Below are positions 16,990 to 26,160 of a stretch of DNA of 64,000 nucleotides, in pieces (positions within the stretch are counted from its first letter, which is position 1; every line of letters begins with the position of its first letter). The notes below the pieces were generated by a model that did not search any database, was not told the origin of the DNA, and worked only from the letters and a program-made list of their open reading frames with translations. The DNA lies in the NCBI RefSeq assembly GCF_000024405.1, contig NC_013517.1, positions 1,612,001 through 1,676,000 on the forward strand, in the 5' to 3' direction. The position numbers and the translations under genes are program-made. The stretch comes from Sebaldella termitidis ATCC 33386. GTDB lineage: Bacteria > Fusobacteriota > Fusobacteriia > Fusobacteriales > Leptotrichiaceae.

Positions 16990-18114
16990 ATGAAAGAAAA
17001 GTATAAAAATCTATTTATTCCAATAACTTTAAAGAATGGTGCAGAAGTGCGGAACAGAATAGTAATGGCACCAATGACAACATTTTCCGGAAATTCTGAC
17101 GGAACGGTTTCCGAACAGGAGCTTAAATATTATAAAAGAAGAGCAAAAGGATTAGGAATGCTCATTACTGCATGTATAGGAGTTTCTCTTGACGGAATAG
17201 CATTTCCCGGACAGTTTACAGCATTTGCAGAAAATGCAGATGAGAATTTGAAAAAGCTGTCTGAAATAATCAGAAATGAAGGAACAAAAGCTATATTGCA
17301 AATACATCACGGAGGAAGAATGGCTGTGCCGGCTTTGATTCCCGGCGGTCAGGCAGTAAGTGCCGGAAATATACCAAGTCCCAGAACTCCTGATGTAATT
17401 CCGCGTGAATTACACGAAGCGGAAATAGACAGAATTATAGAAGATTTTGGAAAGGCAACTAAAAAGGCTATAGATACAGGTTTTGACGGTGTGGAAATAC
17501 ACGGAGCCAATACTTATCTGATACAGCAGTTTTTTTCACCGCACTCAAACAGAAGAACAGACAGATGGGGCGGAGATATACAGAAAAGAATGCTTTTCCC
17601 GATGAAAGTAATAGATAAAGTAAAAAGAGTAGCAGAAGAATACGGGAAAAAAGATTTTATTGTAGGCTACAGATTTTCACCTGAAGAAATAGAGACACCG
17701 GGAATAAGAATAGAAGATACACTGGTTTTAGTAGAAAATCTGATAAGCAAAGAGCTGGATTATATCCATATATCTCTTCAGGATATACATGCTAAGCCGA
17801 GCATGGGTTCAGGATACGATAAGTCAATGGTAGAAATGATAATAGATAAAGTAAACGGAAGAATACCGGTAATAGCTGTAGGAGGCATTCATACACCGGA
17901 TGAGGCTCTGAAAATAGTTGAGGATGGTGCAGATATGATAGCATTGGGCAGAGAACTGATAATGGAGCCTGACTGGGTAAAAAAGGCAGAAGAAGATCAG
18001 GAGGATGAAATAGCTGTAAAAATGAGCCGTGGTTCTAAGGATAAATTGGTTATACCCGATGCTTTATATAAGCAGATAGAAAATACAGACGGCTGGTTTC
18101 CATTTGAAAAATAA
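16990..18114 (+). CDS. Old Yellow Enzyme-family NADH:flavin oxidoreductase
   Basis: A 374-residue FMN-dependent TIM-barrel enzyme that typically reduces activated C=C bonds such as enones. The N-terminus 'NRIVMAPMTTFSGNSDGTVS' is the family's FMN-binding start; 'LQIHHGGR' and 'GVEIHGANTYLIQQFFSP' with 'SNRRTDRWGG' provide the His/Asn substrate pair and flavin contacts; 'GGIHTPDEALKIVEDGADM' binds the FMN phosphate. There is no C-terminal FeS/FAD extension as in 2,4-dienoyl-CoA reductase. I choose ATG 16990 because GTGAGGG lies just upstream; an upstream in-frame ATG at 16879 would add a hydrophobic tail absent from the family. A TATAAT at 16935-16940 probably drives it. Substrate unknown. Confidence 0.9.
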   Translation: MKEKYKNLFIPITLKNGAEVRNRIVMAPMTTFSGNSDGTVSEQELKYYKRRAKGLGMLITACIGVSLDGIAFPGQFTAFAENADENLKKLSEIIRNEGTKAILQIHHGGRMAVPALIPGGQAVSAGNIPSPRTPDVIPRELHEAEIDRIIEDFGKATKKAIDTGFDGVEIHGANTYLIQQFFSPHSNRRTDRWGGDIQKRMLFPMKVIDKVKRVAEEYGKKDFIVGYRFSPEEIETPGIRIEDTLVLVENLISKELDYIHISLQDIHAKPSMGSGYDKSMVEMIIDKVNGRIPVIAVGGIHTPDEALKIVEDGADMIALGRELIMEPDWVKKAEEDQEDEIAVKMSRGSKDKLVIPDALYKQIENTDGWFPFEK

Positions 18115-18150
18115 TTTATTATTTAAATAAAGATTTATAAAAACATATAT

Positions 18151-18195
18151 AAAGATTATGAGATATATAATAATACTCATGATCTTTTTATTTTA
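18151..18195 (+). terminator. Terminator after the flavin oxidoreductase gene
   Basis: AAAGATTATGAG (18151-18162) pairs with CTCATGATCTTT (18176-18187) with one G-T pair, followed by TTATTTTAT. Confidence 0.75.
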
Positions 18196-18242
18196 TAGTG
18201 TTTATAAAATATATTGCAAATATTGCAAATCTTAGAAAATGA

Positions 18243-18272
18243 TTTTAATGTAACAGAATGGTAACATTAAAA
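18243..18272. promoter_or_regulatory. Inverted repeat upstream of the autotransporter promoter
   Basis: TTTTAATGT (18243-18251) and ACATTAAAA (18264-18272) are perfect nine-base arms, centred about 90 bases before the expected start of the autotransporter mRNA. It could be an operator; no regulator is identified. Confidence 0.35.
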
Positions 18273-18314
18273 TTAATGAAAAATTTCTATATGATTGTTT
18301 TTTGTATAATTAAG

Positions 18315-18343
18315 TTGCTATGCTGAATTATGAGTGTTATAAT
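18315..18343 (+). promoter_or_regulatory. Promoter of the 1251-residue autotransporter gene
   Basis: TTGCTA (18315-18320), a 17-base spacer and TATAAT (18338-18343). The start near 18350 leaves a leader of about 57 bases. Confidence 0.6.
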
Positions 18344-18406
18344 TAAAATATAGGACAGTAATATGTTAAAGATTGCTGTATAAATAAAAACAGGAAGTGA
18401 GTTTAA

Positions 18407-21400
18407 ATGAAAGAAAAACCAAAAAAACTGATGAATACGATCTTTTTACTATTGGCAATAAATTCCGTTTCTATGGCCAAAGAGGTAAAAGAGGAAAACG
18501 AATTCATTATCTTAGGGACAGAATATAAAATGTCTGATAAAAATAAAAAGTTAAAGAAATTATCTAATACAAACAATGAAAAACCGGAAAATTTGTCTGA
18601 TGATACTGAAGGCTCTGATGAACCGTCTGATGATTCTGCAGGTACTAAGGACTCAGATAGCGAAACAGAAAAAATAACTGTGATAAAAGAAAATGGCGTA
18701 GTTAAAGCAGAAAAAACAGCTTTTGGAAGTTCGCTGAGCTATGAAACTACGGGAAATATTCTGGGAAATGACAATACAGGGTTATGGGCGGCGGATAATA
18801 ATACAAGTGTAGCAAATAAATATATTATAGAATCATATTATACAAATAATGAGGCTAAGAATTTTTCAGCAGAAATAGTAAAAAATGCAAATTTTATAAA
18901 TGAAGGAACAATAGGCGGGAACAGAGGCGGGGTGCTTCTCCAGTCCGGTGCTGTAATGTCAAATGAAGGAACAATTAATAATACAGGAGATTACGGGATA
19001 TATCTGGAAGATTCCGGAACTGTACTGAATAATTATTCTGCTGGGAAAATAGAGAATTATGGGAATTATGGAATTTTTCTTAATGAAGGAACTAAAGCAG
19101 AGAATAACGGTCTTATAGCAAACAGAGGAAAATTCGGGATATACATTAATAACGGCGAGGCTGTTAACAGCGGAGTGATAGAGAATAATGATGATTTTGG
19201 TATATATGCTCTAGGCAGTGAGTCTGTTATTGAAAATAATGGGACAGTAAAAAATACCGGGAATTACGGCTTGTATGCTGGAAATGAAGCGAAAACCGCA
19301 AATAATGCAGAAGGAATAATAGAAAATACCGGTGATTATGGAATATACACAGAAGGTAACAAAAGTATAGCTGAAAATTTCGGGATTGTCAGTAATGAAA
19401 AAGCATATGGAATGATAGCAAAAAACGGCGGAACAATTGTAAATACAAAAAATGGAATTGTAAACAACGGAACTGATTATGGAATGTATGTTGATGGTAC
19501 AGGAAGTACAGCTCAAAATAACGGTAAAATAAAAAATGACGGTAATAGTGGAATACATGCAGTTTCAGGCAGTGAAGGAATAAACAGTGAAACCGGAATA
19601 ATACAGAACACTGGTAATGTAGGAATGTATTCAGAATCAGGAAGCAAAACATTAAATTATGGGAGAATAGAAAATAGCGGATTATATGGTATGTTTACAG
19701 CAGATAACAGTCAAGGCTATAATTATGGAGAGATAAAAAATAATTCTAGTAATGGTGCATATGTGACTGGTTCAGGTTCTGTTTTTATAAATGAAGAAAC
19801 AGGAATTATATCAAATAATGGAAAAGACGGTATACATATAAGCTCTTCTGCAGAAGGTATAAATAAAGGAATAATAGCTAATAATGGAACAGAGGGCATG
19901 TATGTGGAAAGTCAGGGGCAGGGGAGAAATTTTGGAGAAATAAGAAATACATCAGATAATGGTGTATATATAAATGGAGCTGGTTCCAGATTTGTAAATG
20001 AAGAAACAGGTGTTATATCAAATGCAGGAACAGGAGGAATTTATGCGACTTTTGGAGGAACGGTAGAAAATAAAGGAGTTATATCAAATAATGGAAAAAC
20101 TGGAGTATTTATAACCAATAACAGTCGTGGATATAACTACGGAGAGATAAGCAATACCTCAGGTTATGGTGCATATGTAATAGATGCAGGCTCTGTTTTT
20201 ATAAATGAAGAGACTGGGATTATATCTAATGCCGGATCAATAGGAATTTATGTACTGGAAGGAGGAAGAGCAGAAAATAAAGGACTTATATCAAATACTG
20301 ATACAGATGGTATGTATATAGCTAGTGAAGGTCAGGGATATAATTACGGTGAAATTAGGAATAGTTCAGATAATGGTGTATATATAACAGGAACAGGCTC
20401 GATTTTTGTGAATAAAGAAACAGGAATAATAGCTAATGAAGGTAATTACGGGATATATTCAAAAATGCTTTATTCAGGTATTCAGCCGATAGTAATAAAT
20501 GACGGAACCATACACTTAACAGGTGATAATAAAACAGGGGTATATATAAATAATACTAATTTTACAAATAACGGGATAATACGTATAGATGGAGAGAATG
20601 CAACAGGAATAAAAGCAGAAAATAACAGTACAGTAAGAATAGGACAGAATTCACAGATAATTCTTGACGGGAACAGTCCTGTAACTCAGACAAATACTGA
20701 TTATGAAGATACTGCGAGTATAGGGGCAAACAATAGCAATTCCGGCGGCAGAGCCTATGTTCTGGATAGTACATCTACATTAGTAAATGCGGGAACTATA
20801 ACAAGTTCTGGAAAATTCACAGTAGAAAGTGAAGGAAAATTTGTGCTGGATACACAAACAGGAGAGATAGAGGCTTCTACACTGAATTTAGAGGGAGATA
20901 TGTATCTAAATGCTGAGGGAACTCTGGATTCATCAGAAGACAGCTATCTTTTGAAAAGTGTAAAAGTAAATGATGTAACAGGTACAGGAAGTATAGTATC
21001 GGATTCATATTTATTCACGGCTTCTGCGGAAAAAGACGGAGACAATTACAGCATGGTAATGAAAAGAAAAGATTTTAGCGATGTGTTTAGCGGAGATTTG
21101 GGCGAAGTGCTTGAAAATAATTATTCAGGTTCTGAAAATAATAATGTTCAGAATGCTTTGTATAATTCATTAAAGAAAAATGTGACTTCAGAAGCTTTAG
21201 CCAAAACAGCACAGGAAGAAATAACAGGTGAAAGTATAACAGCAAATTTGACATATCAGCAGCTTCAGCAGAACAAAATACTCGAAGATGGTATATTTCA
21301 ATTATTAGATAAAAAATCAGATGTTAATCAGGGATTTTATCTCAATTTTCTTGGCGGAAATACAAAGGCAGATACTAAAGAAAATGCCCTTGGTTATGAT

Positions 21401-22162
21401 GAAGACAGCTATGGCTTTACAGCCGGAATAATGAAAAAAGCCGGAGATAAAACATCTGTCGGCGGATTTGTCGGCTATCTTAATTCTGATGTAGATTACA
21501 GAGATGACAGTAAATCCAGCCAGACTACAGATACATGGACAATAAAAGGAGCTGTAGAACAGATAATAACAGATAAACTGACATGGACAAGTACTCTTGG
21601 TTATAATATCTCATCAACTGACACAAGCAGAAAAATAACTTATGATAATACAAACCGAGAAGTAAATGGAGATTTTGATTCATGGTCTGTAAATGCTAAA
21701 ACACAATTGAAATACACTTATGATATAACAGACAGAATAAATTTACGGCCAATGGCAGGGATAAGCGTGGATTACTTATCACAGGACGGCTATACAGAAA
21801 AAGGAAACGGATACAGCATGGACGTAAAAGCAGCAGATGCTTTTTCAGTAAGACCTGAAATTGGACTGGAATCAGAAATGACAGTATTTAATAATAATAC
21901 TTCAAGCTTTAAAGTAATACCAAAAGTAAAATATTCTTATGAAGTGGGAAATCCTTATAAAGACAGAGATATAAATCTTGCAGGATTTAGTGATGCAGTA
22001 TCTGTAGATTCAAGAGAGACAGGAAGAAATGATCTGAATCTCGGTCTTGGAATAGAATATGGATTTAAAGATAAAATAAAATTATATGGAGAATATAATA
22101 AAGGAATAGCAGACGGTAATGATAATCAGGTCATAAGAGCAGGATTTAAAATAGCATGGTAA
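18407..22162 (+). CDS. Complete autotransporter with 69-residue passenger super-repeats
   Basis: A 1251-residue type Va autotransporter. A Lys-rich start and hydrophobic stretch ending 'SVSMA-KE' form the signal peptide (about residues 1-24), followed by an acidic Ser/Asp-rich segment (about 60-85). The passenger (about 100-880) consists of Asn/Gly-rich beta-helix repeats; residues 437-690 form long super-repeats. A linker and a beta-barrel of about 280 residues follow ('GFYLNFLGGNTKADTKE' onward), ending in the aromatic 'FKIAW'. SD AGGAAGTGAG precedes ATG. It is monocistronic between a promoter and a terminator. The first autotransporter (1-2363) shares style but not obvious sequence. Ligand unknown; adhesion is the family's usual role. 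Confidence 0.92.
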   Translation: MKEKPKKLMNTIFLLLAINSVSMAKEVKEENEFIILGTEYKMSDKNKKLKKLSNTNNEKPENLSDDTEGSDEPSDDSAGTKDSDSETEKITVIKENGVVKAEKTAFGSSLSYETTGNILGNDNTGLWAADNNTSVANKYIIESYYTNNEAKNFSAEIVKNANFINEGTIGGNRGGVLLQSGAVMSNEGTINNTGDYGIYLEDSGTVLNNYSAGKIENYGNYGIFLNEGTKAENNGLIANRGKFGIYINNGEAVNSGVIENNDDFGIYALGSESVIENNGTVKNTGNYGLYAGNEAKTANNAEGIIENTGDYGIYTEGNKSIAENFGIVSNEKAYGMIAKNGGTIVNTKNGIVNNGTDYGMYVDGTGSTAQNNGKIKNDGNSGIHAVSGSEGINSETGIIQNTGNVGMYSESGSKTLNYGRIENSGLYGMFTADNSQGYNYGEIKNNSSNGAYVTGSGSVFINEETGIISNNGKDGIHISSSAEGINKGIIANNGTEGMYVESQGQGRNFGEIRNTSDNGVYINGAGSRFVNEETGVISNAGTGGIYATFGGTVENKGVISNNGKTGVFITNNSRGYNYGEISNTSGYGAYVIDAGSVFINEETGIISNAGSIGIYVLEGGRAENKGLISNTDTDGMYIASEGQGYNYGEIRNSSDNGVYITGTGSIFVNKETGIIANEGNYGIYSKMLYSGIQPIVINDGTIHLTGDNKTGVYINNTNFTNNGIIRIDGENATGIKAENNSTVRIGQNSQIILDGNSPVTQTNTDYEDTASIGANNSNSGGRAYVLDSTSTLVNAGTITSSGKFTVESEGKFVLDTQTGEIEASTLNLEGDMYLNAEGTLDSSEDSYLLKSVKVNDVTGTGSIVSDSYLFTASAEKDGDNYSMVMKRKDFSDVFSGDLGEVLENNYSGSENNNVQNALYNSLKKNVTSEALAKTAQEEITGESITANLTYQQLQQNKILEDGIFQLLDKKSDVNQGFYLNFLGGNTKADTKENALGYDEDSYGFTAGIMKKAGDKTSVGGFVGYLNSDVDYRDDSKSSQTTDTWTIKGAVEQIITDKLTWTSTLGYNISSTDTSRKITYDNTNREVNGDFDSWSVNAKTQLKYTYDITDRINLRPMAGISVDYLSQDGYTEKGNGYSMDVKAADAFSVRPEIGLESEMTVFNNNTSSFKVIPKVKYSYEVGNPYKDRDINLAGFSDAVSVDSRETGRNDLNLGLGIEYGFKDKIKLYGEYNKGIADGNDNQVIRAGFKIAW
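19715..20470 (+). repeat. Tandem 207-base (69-codon) repeats within the autotransporter gene
   Basis: Three full units at 19715-19921, 19922-20128 and 20129-20335 and a partial fourth from 20336 are in exact 69-codon register. Each starts G-[YR]-N-[YF]-G-E-I, carries V-[YF]-[IV]-N-x-E-T-G-[IV]-I in the middle and ends with a G-M-Y- or G-V-F-type turn. Each unit looks like three 23-residue coils. Confidence 0.8.
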
Positions 22163-22168
22163 AATAAC

Positions 22169-22213
22169 AGGGTCTATATCAAGAGGGTTTAACTTTTTTG
22201 ATACAGACCCTTT
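22169..22213 (+). terminator. Terminator after the autotransporter gene
   Basis: AGGGTCT-A-TATCAA (22169-22182) pairs with TTGATA-C-AGACCCT (22198-22211), interrupted by one A/C mismatch. The following T-run is short; it lies between convergent genes. Confidence 0.7.
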
Positions 22214-22222
22214 ATAATTACT

Positions 22223-22957
22223 TTATTTATTTGTATTTTTTTTAGCAGATTTTTTTTTCTTGGTACTAAAAGTCACTAAATTTTCCAAAGTAGCAGCAGA
22301 TTGATCATCTATATGAAGAAATTCCTTCAGGTCTTCCATATTATTAAAGAGAATTCCGGATTTTCTATTTTCAACAGCTTCTTCTGCAAAACTTGAATTG
22401 AAAAAAGGAAGAGCTGATAATTCTTCATATTTAATAGTATTAATTGATATTTTAGGCTTATCGGATACCTGTGTTTTTACTTCAAGTGAGTTATTTTCAT
22501 TAAGAGAAATATCTTTTACAGTAATTGAAGATACAGCATCTTTTAGTGCCTGCGGGTTTTGCTCAATAACAAAGTTTTTGAGCTCTTCATTGCTCATAGC
22601 ATAAAAATCTTTATTTTTAACAGTAAAATCATCAAGGTATTTAAAAAATGAAAGTCTTTTATAGGCATCATATGAGCAAACACAAATTGCAAGAAATCCA
22701 ATAATATATGATGCAATAATTAAAATGCAATAAACAAACAGTATCAGCGGATGAAGAATTTTATCAAATACTTCAAACAAAGATAAAAGAACAAAACCAA
22801 CCAAGTAAAAATGACCAAGTAATGTACTGGTCTTATATTTTCCTCTGGCTCCTAATATATAAAATATTATAAAATTAAAAATTCCGCCAAGAGAGAGAAA
22901 AATTAAAAGGATTCCCAAAGCATCATTATCTTTATTATTAGTATTTTCAGTATTCAT
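22223..22957 (-). CDS. Membrane protein with C-terminal helix-hairpin-helix domain (paralogue family, member D)
   Basis: A 244-residue protein whose N-terminal half (about 10-110) holds about four membrane segments and the family core F-x-x-F-Y-x-x-G-x-[RK]-x-K-Y followed by G-H-F-Y. The cytoplasmic C-terminal part contains 'INTIKYEELSALPFFNSSFA' and 'NMEDLKEFLHI', the pattern of ComEA-type helix-hairpin-helix repeats (PF12836-like), then a Lys-rich tail. I prefer ATG 22957 over a GTG at 22966 because AAGGGGTGA lies five bases before it. It is the last gene of a five-gene minus-strand operon with three paralogues. A DNA-binding or membrane-tethering role is conceivable, but the function is unknown. 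Confidence 0.75.
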   Translation of the reverse strand: MNTENTNNKDNDALGILLIFLSLGGIFNFIIFYILGARGKYKTSTLLGHFYLVGFVLLSLFEVFDKILHPLILFVYCILIIASYIIGFLAICVCSYDAYKRLSFFKYLDDFTVKNKDFYAMSNEELKNFVIEQNPQALKDAVSSITVKDISLNENNSLEVKTQVSDKPKISINTIKYEELSALPFFNSSFAEEAVENRKSGILFNNMEDLKEFLHIDDQSAATLENLVTFSTKKKKSAKKNTNK

Positions 22958-22996
22958 ATATGTCACCCCTTATTTTAATATTATTAGTGTTATTAG

Positions 22997-23407
22997 CTAT
23001 TCAAAAACAGAACCTGGCTGGGGAACTGTTGAATTAATCAGATAATAAAGATCATAATTGTCAGTTACAGTAATTTTTTGATTTATCAAATTTAAAGAAG
23101 CTGCTTCTTTAAGTAAAATAAGACGGTAACTATAATATTTTCTTGAAGAAAATCCGAGATATATTCCAGCCGGATAAGAAAACATATATATTAAAGGTAT
23201 AATAGAGCTAAATGAATTGTCTTTAATTATAAGTGAGAATATATATAACAGCCATATAAATGTATAAAAGTGACCAAATTGAATATATCTCCGATATTTA
23301 GACCTTATACCTATATAATAAAATATAAAATTATTGAAAATTCCAAAAAATAAGAATAATAACCAGAAATTAAAATTTCGTGTTTCTTTTAATGTATTAT
23401 TTTCCAT
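22997..23407 (-). CDS. Short membrane protein of the same paralogue family (member C, no HHH domain)
   Basis: A 136-residue version of the family with the membrane core only: 'FNNFIFYYIGIRSKYRRYIQ' then G-H-F-Y and two to three further hydrophobic segments. It stops after about 30 soluble residues, so the HHH part found in members B and D is missing. The SD GAGGAG and the spacing of 23 and 30 bases to its neighbours show it is an expressed operon gene, not obviously a relic. Function unknown. Confidence 0.7.
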   Translation of the reverse strand: MENNTLKETRNFNFWLLFLFFGIFNNFIFYYIGIRSKYRRYIQFGHFYTFIWLLYIFSLIIKDNSFSSIIPLIYMFSYPAGIYLGFSSRKYYSYRLILLKEAASLNLINQKITVTDNYDLYYLINSTVPQPGSVFE

Positions 23408-23430
23408 AAAAACTCCTCTGTTTAATATAG

Positions 23431-24378
23431 TTATATAACTCCAAAGCTCTTGAAAAGATAAATTCCCAGAGTATTGGTAAAAGCTGTGATAATTGTAGAA
23501 AATATAACAATGCTGGCTGCAAGATCACTGTCCCCGTCCATGATAACGCTGAGAATATATGAACTGATAGCTGTGGGAGCAGCTGCCATAACAAATATGA
23601 TAATAAGGTCCCCTCCTGTAAAACCTGATAATACAGCAAAAAATATCACAAGGGAAGGAATTATAGTAGTTTTTAACAAGGCTGCCAAAACTGCAGGCTT
23701 TAATTTTGTTCCTGCACTCCTAAAACTGAAAGACCCTCCGATAACAATAAGTGCAAGCGGAGTGGAAATAGTTCCGAGAGACTCAAGAGGCTTATCCAGA
23801 AGATACGGTATTTTTATATTCAAAAGTGAAAAAACTATACCGGACATAATAGATATAATCAGCGGATTTTTCAGAACATCTATTAGTATTCTTTTTATTT
23901 TCAGTTTTTTCTTTTTTGAGGAACGTACAGAAAGTATGAAAACAGAAAGAATATTATATATGGGAACGACAAACATAACTACGAGTGATGTTTTTGCCGC
24001 ATCTTCACTTCCCAGGATACTTATAACCATAGGAATTCCAATGAAAGCAAAATTTCCCCTGAAAGAGCCCTGAACAAAAGTTCCTATAACAGCCTTATTT
24101 TTAAATAAAAATTCAGCTCCGATCCAGACAGCTAAAAAACTAAATGAAGTTGCTGCAACAATAAAAAAGATGAACTTTAAATCCATAATTTCATGAAAAT
24201 CAGTTCTAGCAGTGGAACGAAATAAATATGCCGTAATGGCAGCCATATAAACGAATTTATTGGCAGTGCTGATGAAATTTTCATTGATAAGATTTATACG
24301 CTTAAAAATATAACCCAGTGAAATCATTATGAAAACAGGGAGAACAGCATTTATTGTAAATATAAAATTATCAATCAT
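23431..24378 (-). CDS. AEC-family (auxin efflux carrier type) permease
   Basis: A 315-residue inner-membrane carrier with about ten membrane segments. The start 'VLPVFIMISLGYIFKRINLI', the 'NKFVYMAAITAYLF' segment, 'RGNFAFIGIPMVISILG' and the C-terminal 'AAAPTAISSYILSVIMDGD' match PF03547. Family members move organic acids such as malate or other small anions; the substrate cannot be told. It sits in the middle of the paralogous HHH-membrane genes with gaps of 26 and 23 bases, so it is co-transcribed with them. Confidence 0.88.
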   Translation of the reverse strand: MIDNFIFTINAVLPVFIMISLGYIFKRINLINENFISTANKFVYMAAITAYLFRSTARTDFHEIMDLKFIFFIVAATSFSFLAVWIGAEFLFKNKAVIGTFVQGSFRGNFAFIGIPMVISILGSEDAAKTSLVVMFVVPIYNILSVFILSVRSSKKKKLKIKRILIDVLKNPLIISIMSGIVFSLLNIKIPYLLDKPLESLGTISTPLALIVIGGSFSFRSAGTKLKPAVLAALLKTTIIPSLVIFFAVLSGFTGGDLIIIFVMAAAPTAISSYILSVIMDGDSDLAASIVIFSTIITAFTNTLGIYLFKSFGVI

Positions 24379-24404
24379 AAAGCCCCTTTGTCAGTAAGAA
24401 TATT

Positions 24405-25100
24405 TTATTTTTTATTTTTAAATGAGAAGTCGATTCTTTGTGCAAGTATTCTGGCATTACGATCACTGAGTCCGAGCTTATTACACAGATCATCAGTATT
24501 TCTAAATCCGCTTCCCAGCTCTCTTTCTAATATAATTTTTCTGACAAGCTGCTTTGTTATAAAAGGAAGAGCAGACAGCTTTTCTTCAGGATCTATATTT
24601 ATTTTAGTTTTTATACCAAGATATTTTGGATATTCATCTTCACTGTTTTCCGAGAAAATAACAGGATCAAAGCTTTTTGAATCAGTAAAAACAGATGTTT
24701 TTATATTATTTTCCAAAGGAACAGGTGAATTATTTTTTATTAGATTTTCCAGACTTTGGTTATCCAACAGATATATTTTTTTGCTGTTTAAAGTACTGCT
24801 GTCCGCATATTCCAGCATAGTAAGTCTTTTTCTGTATGCGGGCAAGGTTTTTAGAGCAAAAACCAGTCCGAAAATATAACCGCCTAAATATAAATAAGAT
24901 AAAATATTTGTAATAAAAGGAATACTTGAATTTACGAAAAACGTAAGAAAAATCAGAAATAAATAAAAATGACCTACTTTTATATATTTTCCGGATTTTG
25001 ATTTTATACCGGCATAATAAAAAAGTACGGCATTAAAAACACCAAAAGCTGTAAGAATAGCCCAAAAAGCATGTATAGATTTTTTATTATCTGAACTCAT
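24405..25100 (-). CDS. Membrane protein with C-terminal helix-hairpin-helix domain (paralogue family, member B)
   Basis: A 231-residue paralogue of the 22223 gene. The core 'FNAVLFYYAGIKSKSGKYIK' and G-H-F-Y are followed by two to three membrane segments and 'YRKRLTMLEYADSSTLNSKK'. The C-terminal segment 'EEKLSALPFITKQLVRKIIL' with 'GFRNTDDLCNKLGLSDRNA' reads as a ComEA-like helix-hairpin-helix. AAGGAG lies seven bases before ATG. The gene is 83 bases after member A and 26 before the AEC gene. Confidence 0.75.
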   Translation of the reverse strand: MSSDNKKSIHAFWAILTAFGVFNAVLFYYAGIKSKSGKYIKVGHFYLFLIFLTFFVNSSIPFITNILSYLYLGGYIFGLVFALKTLPAYRKRLTMLEYADSSTLNSKKIYLLDNQSLENLIKNNSPVPLENNIKTSVFTDSKSFDPVIFSENSEDEYPKYLGIKTKINIDPEEKLSALPFITKQLVRKIILERELGSGFRNTDDLCNKLGLSDRNARILAQRIDFSFKNKK

Positions 25101-25183
25101 AAATTCTCCTTTTAAAAATAATTTATTAAAATGAAAAGCTTTAATTTATACTTGGAAATAAGCAGCTATAATATTAGCTAAAT

Positions 25184-26086
25184 TTATTTTTTCTTCTTCA
25201 TTTTAGTTTTAGAACTAAAAGTAACCATATTTTCAGAATCTTCAAAAGTATATTTTATTTCTTTCTCAATATCAGTAACAGCTTTCTTTATAATTTCTTT
25301 TGTAATATCAGTAATATCAATCGAATCTTCTAAATCAATATTATCAATATTCATTCTGCGGCTTTCTTTTTTATTTCCACGCTCATCAATAATATTGACT
25401 ATAATATCTATATCGCTGTCATCGCTGATATCAGATGCCAGTTCCGAAGCCGGTTCATTTTCATCTGTAATATCAGTAATATCAATCGAATCTTCTAAAT
25501 CAATATTATCAATATTCATTCTGTGAATTTCTTTTTTATTCCCGCTCTCATCAATAATATTGACTATAATATCTATATTGGCGTCATCGTTGATATCAGA
25601 TGCTAGTTCCGGAGCCGGTTCATTTTCATCAGCTTTGGATACATACGGCTGTGAATAACTGTTGTTTTTGGTTGCAGCATCTGAAAATGGTTTTGTCTGT
25701 TCAAAAAAATGTTCATTTTCTTTGACAAATTCATCTAATGCCTGATTATCTAAGGTATATATCATTTTTATTTTAGAATTCAATATAAGAGGATCTAGTA
25801 AATCCAAAAGTTTCAATCTTTTATAAAAAGCTTTTATAGTAGCAAAAGCAAAAATTATTCCGAAAAAATATCCTGCTATTGACAAAAAAGAAATCAGCGA
25901 ACTGAAAAAGCGTAGTTTGATTACAGCGGAAGCCAGTTTTAATACTAAATATATATGTCCGATGAAAATATATTTTTTTGATTTTGATTTATAACCGGCG
26001 TAGTAAAAAGCCAGAAAATTAGCAAAGCCAAATAAAGTGACAAGGCACCATGCTCCGCTTATTATACTGAAATGTTTTTTCTTCAT
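25184..26086 (-). CDS. Membrane protein of the paralogue family with acidic tandem repeat (member A)
   Basis: A 300-residue protein and the first gene of the operon. Its N-terminal membrane half matches the family ('ANFLAFYYAGYKSKSKKYIF', G-H-I-Y, 'YKRLKLLDLLDPLILNSKIK'). Residues about 150-265 are very acidic and contain two nearly identical 55-residue units ('DIIVNIIDE', 'MNIDNIDLEDSIDITDIT'). The tail 'MVTFSSKTKMKKKK' resembles that of member D ('LVTFSTKKKK'), so the repeat region seems to stand where the HHH domain sits in B and D. AAGGAG precedes ATG. Function unknown. Confidence 0.75.
   Translation of the reverse strand: MKKKHFSIISGAWCLVTLFGFANFLAFYYAGYKSKSKKYIFIGHIYLVLKLASAVIKLRFFSSLISFLSIAGYFFGIIFAFATIKAFYKRLKLLDLLDPLILNSKIKMIYTLDNQALDEFVKENEHFFEQTKPFSDAATKNNSYSQPYVSKADENEPAPELASDINDDANIDIIVNIIDESGNKKEIHRMNIDNIDLEDSIDITDITDENEPASELASDISDDSDIDIIVNIIDERGNKKESRRMNIDNIDLEDSIDITDITKEIIKKAVTDIEKEIKYTFEDSENMVTFSSKTKMKKKK
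25301..25630 (-). repeat. 165-base tandem duplication (55 codons) in member A
   Basis: Units 25301-25465 and 25466-25630 are adjacent, the same length and differ at only scattered bases. The period is a multiple of three, so the frame is kept. The high identity points to a recent duplication. Confidence 0.9.
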
Positions 26087-26160
26087 AGCTACTCCTTTAG
26101 ATACAGATATTGCGAACCTGATATTATTCTATTATTAAAAGAATTAATTGTCAAGGGGCT

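Noticed and set aside
23474-24073. 199-codon plus-strand frame opposite the AEC permease
   Set aside because: Low-complexity shadow of a hydrophobic gene; the AEC family match on the minus strand is clear.
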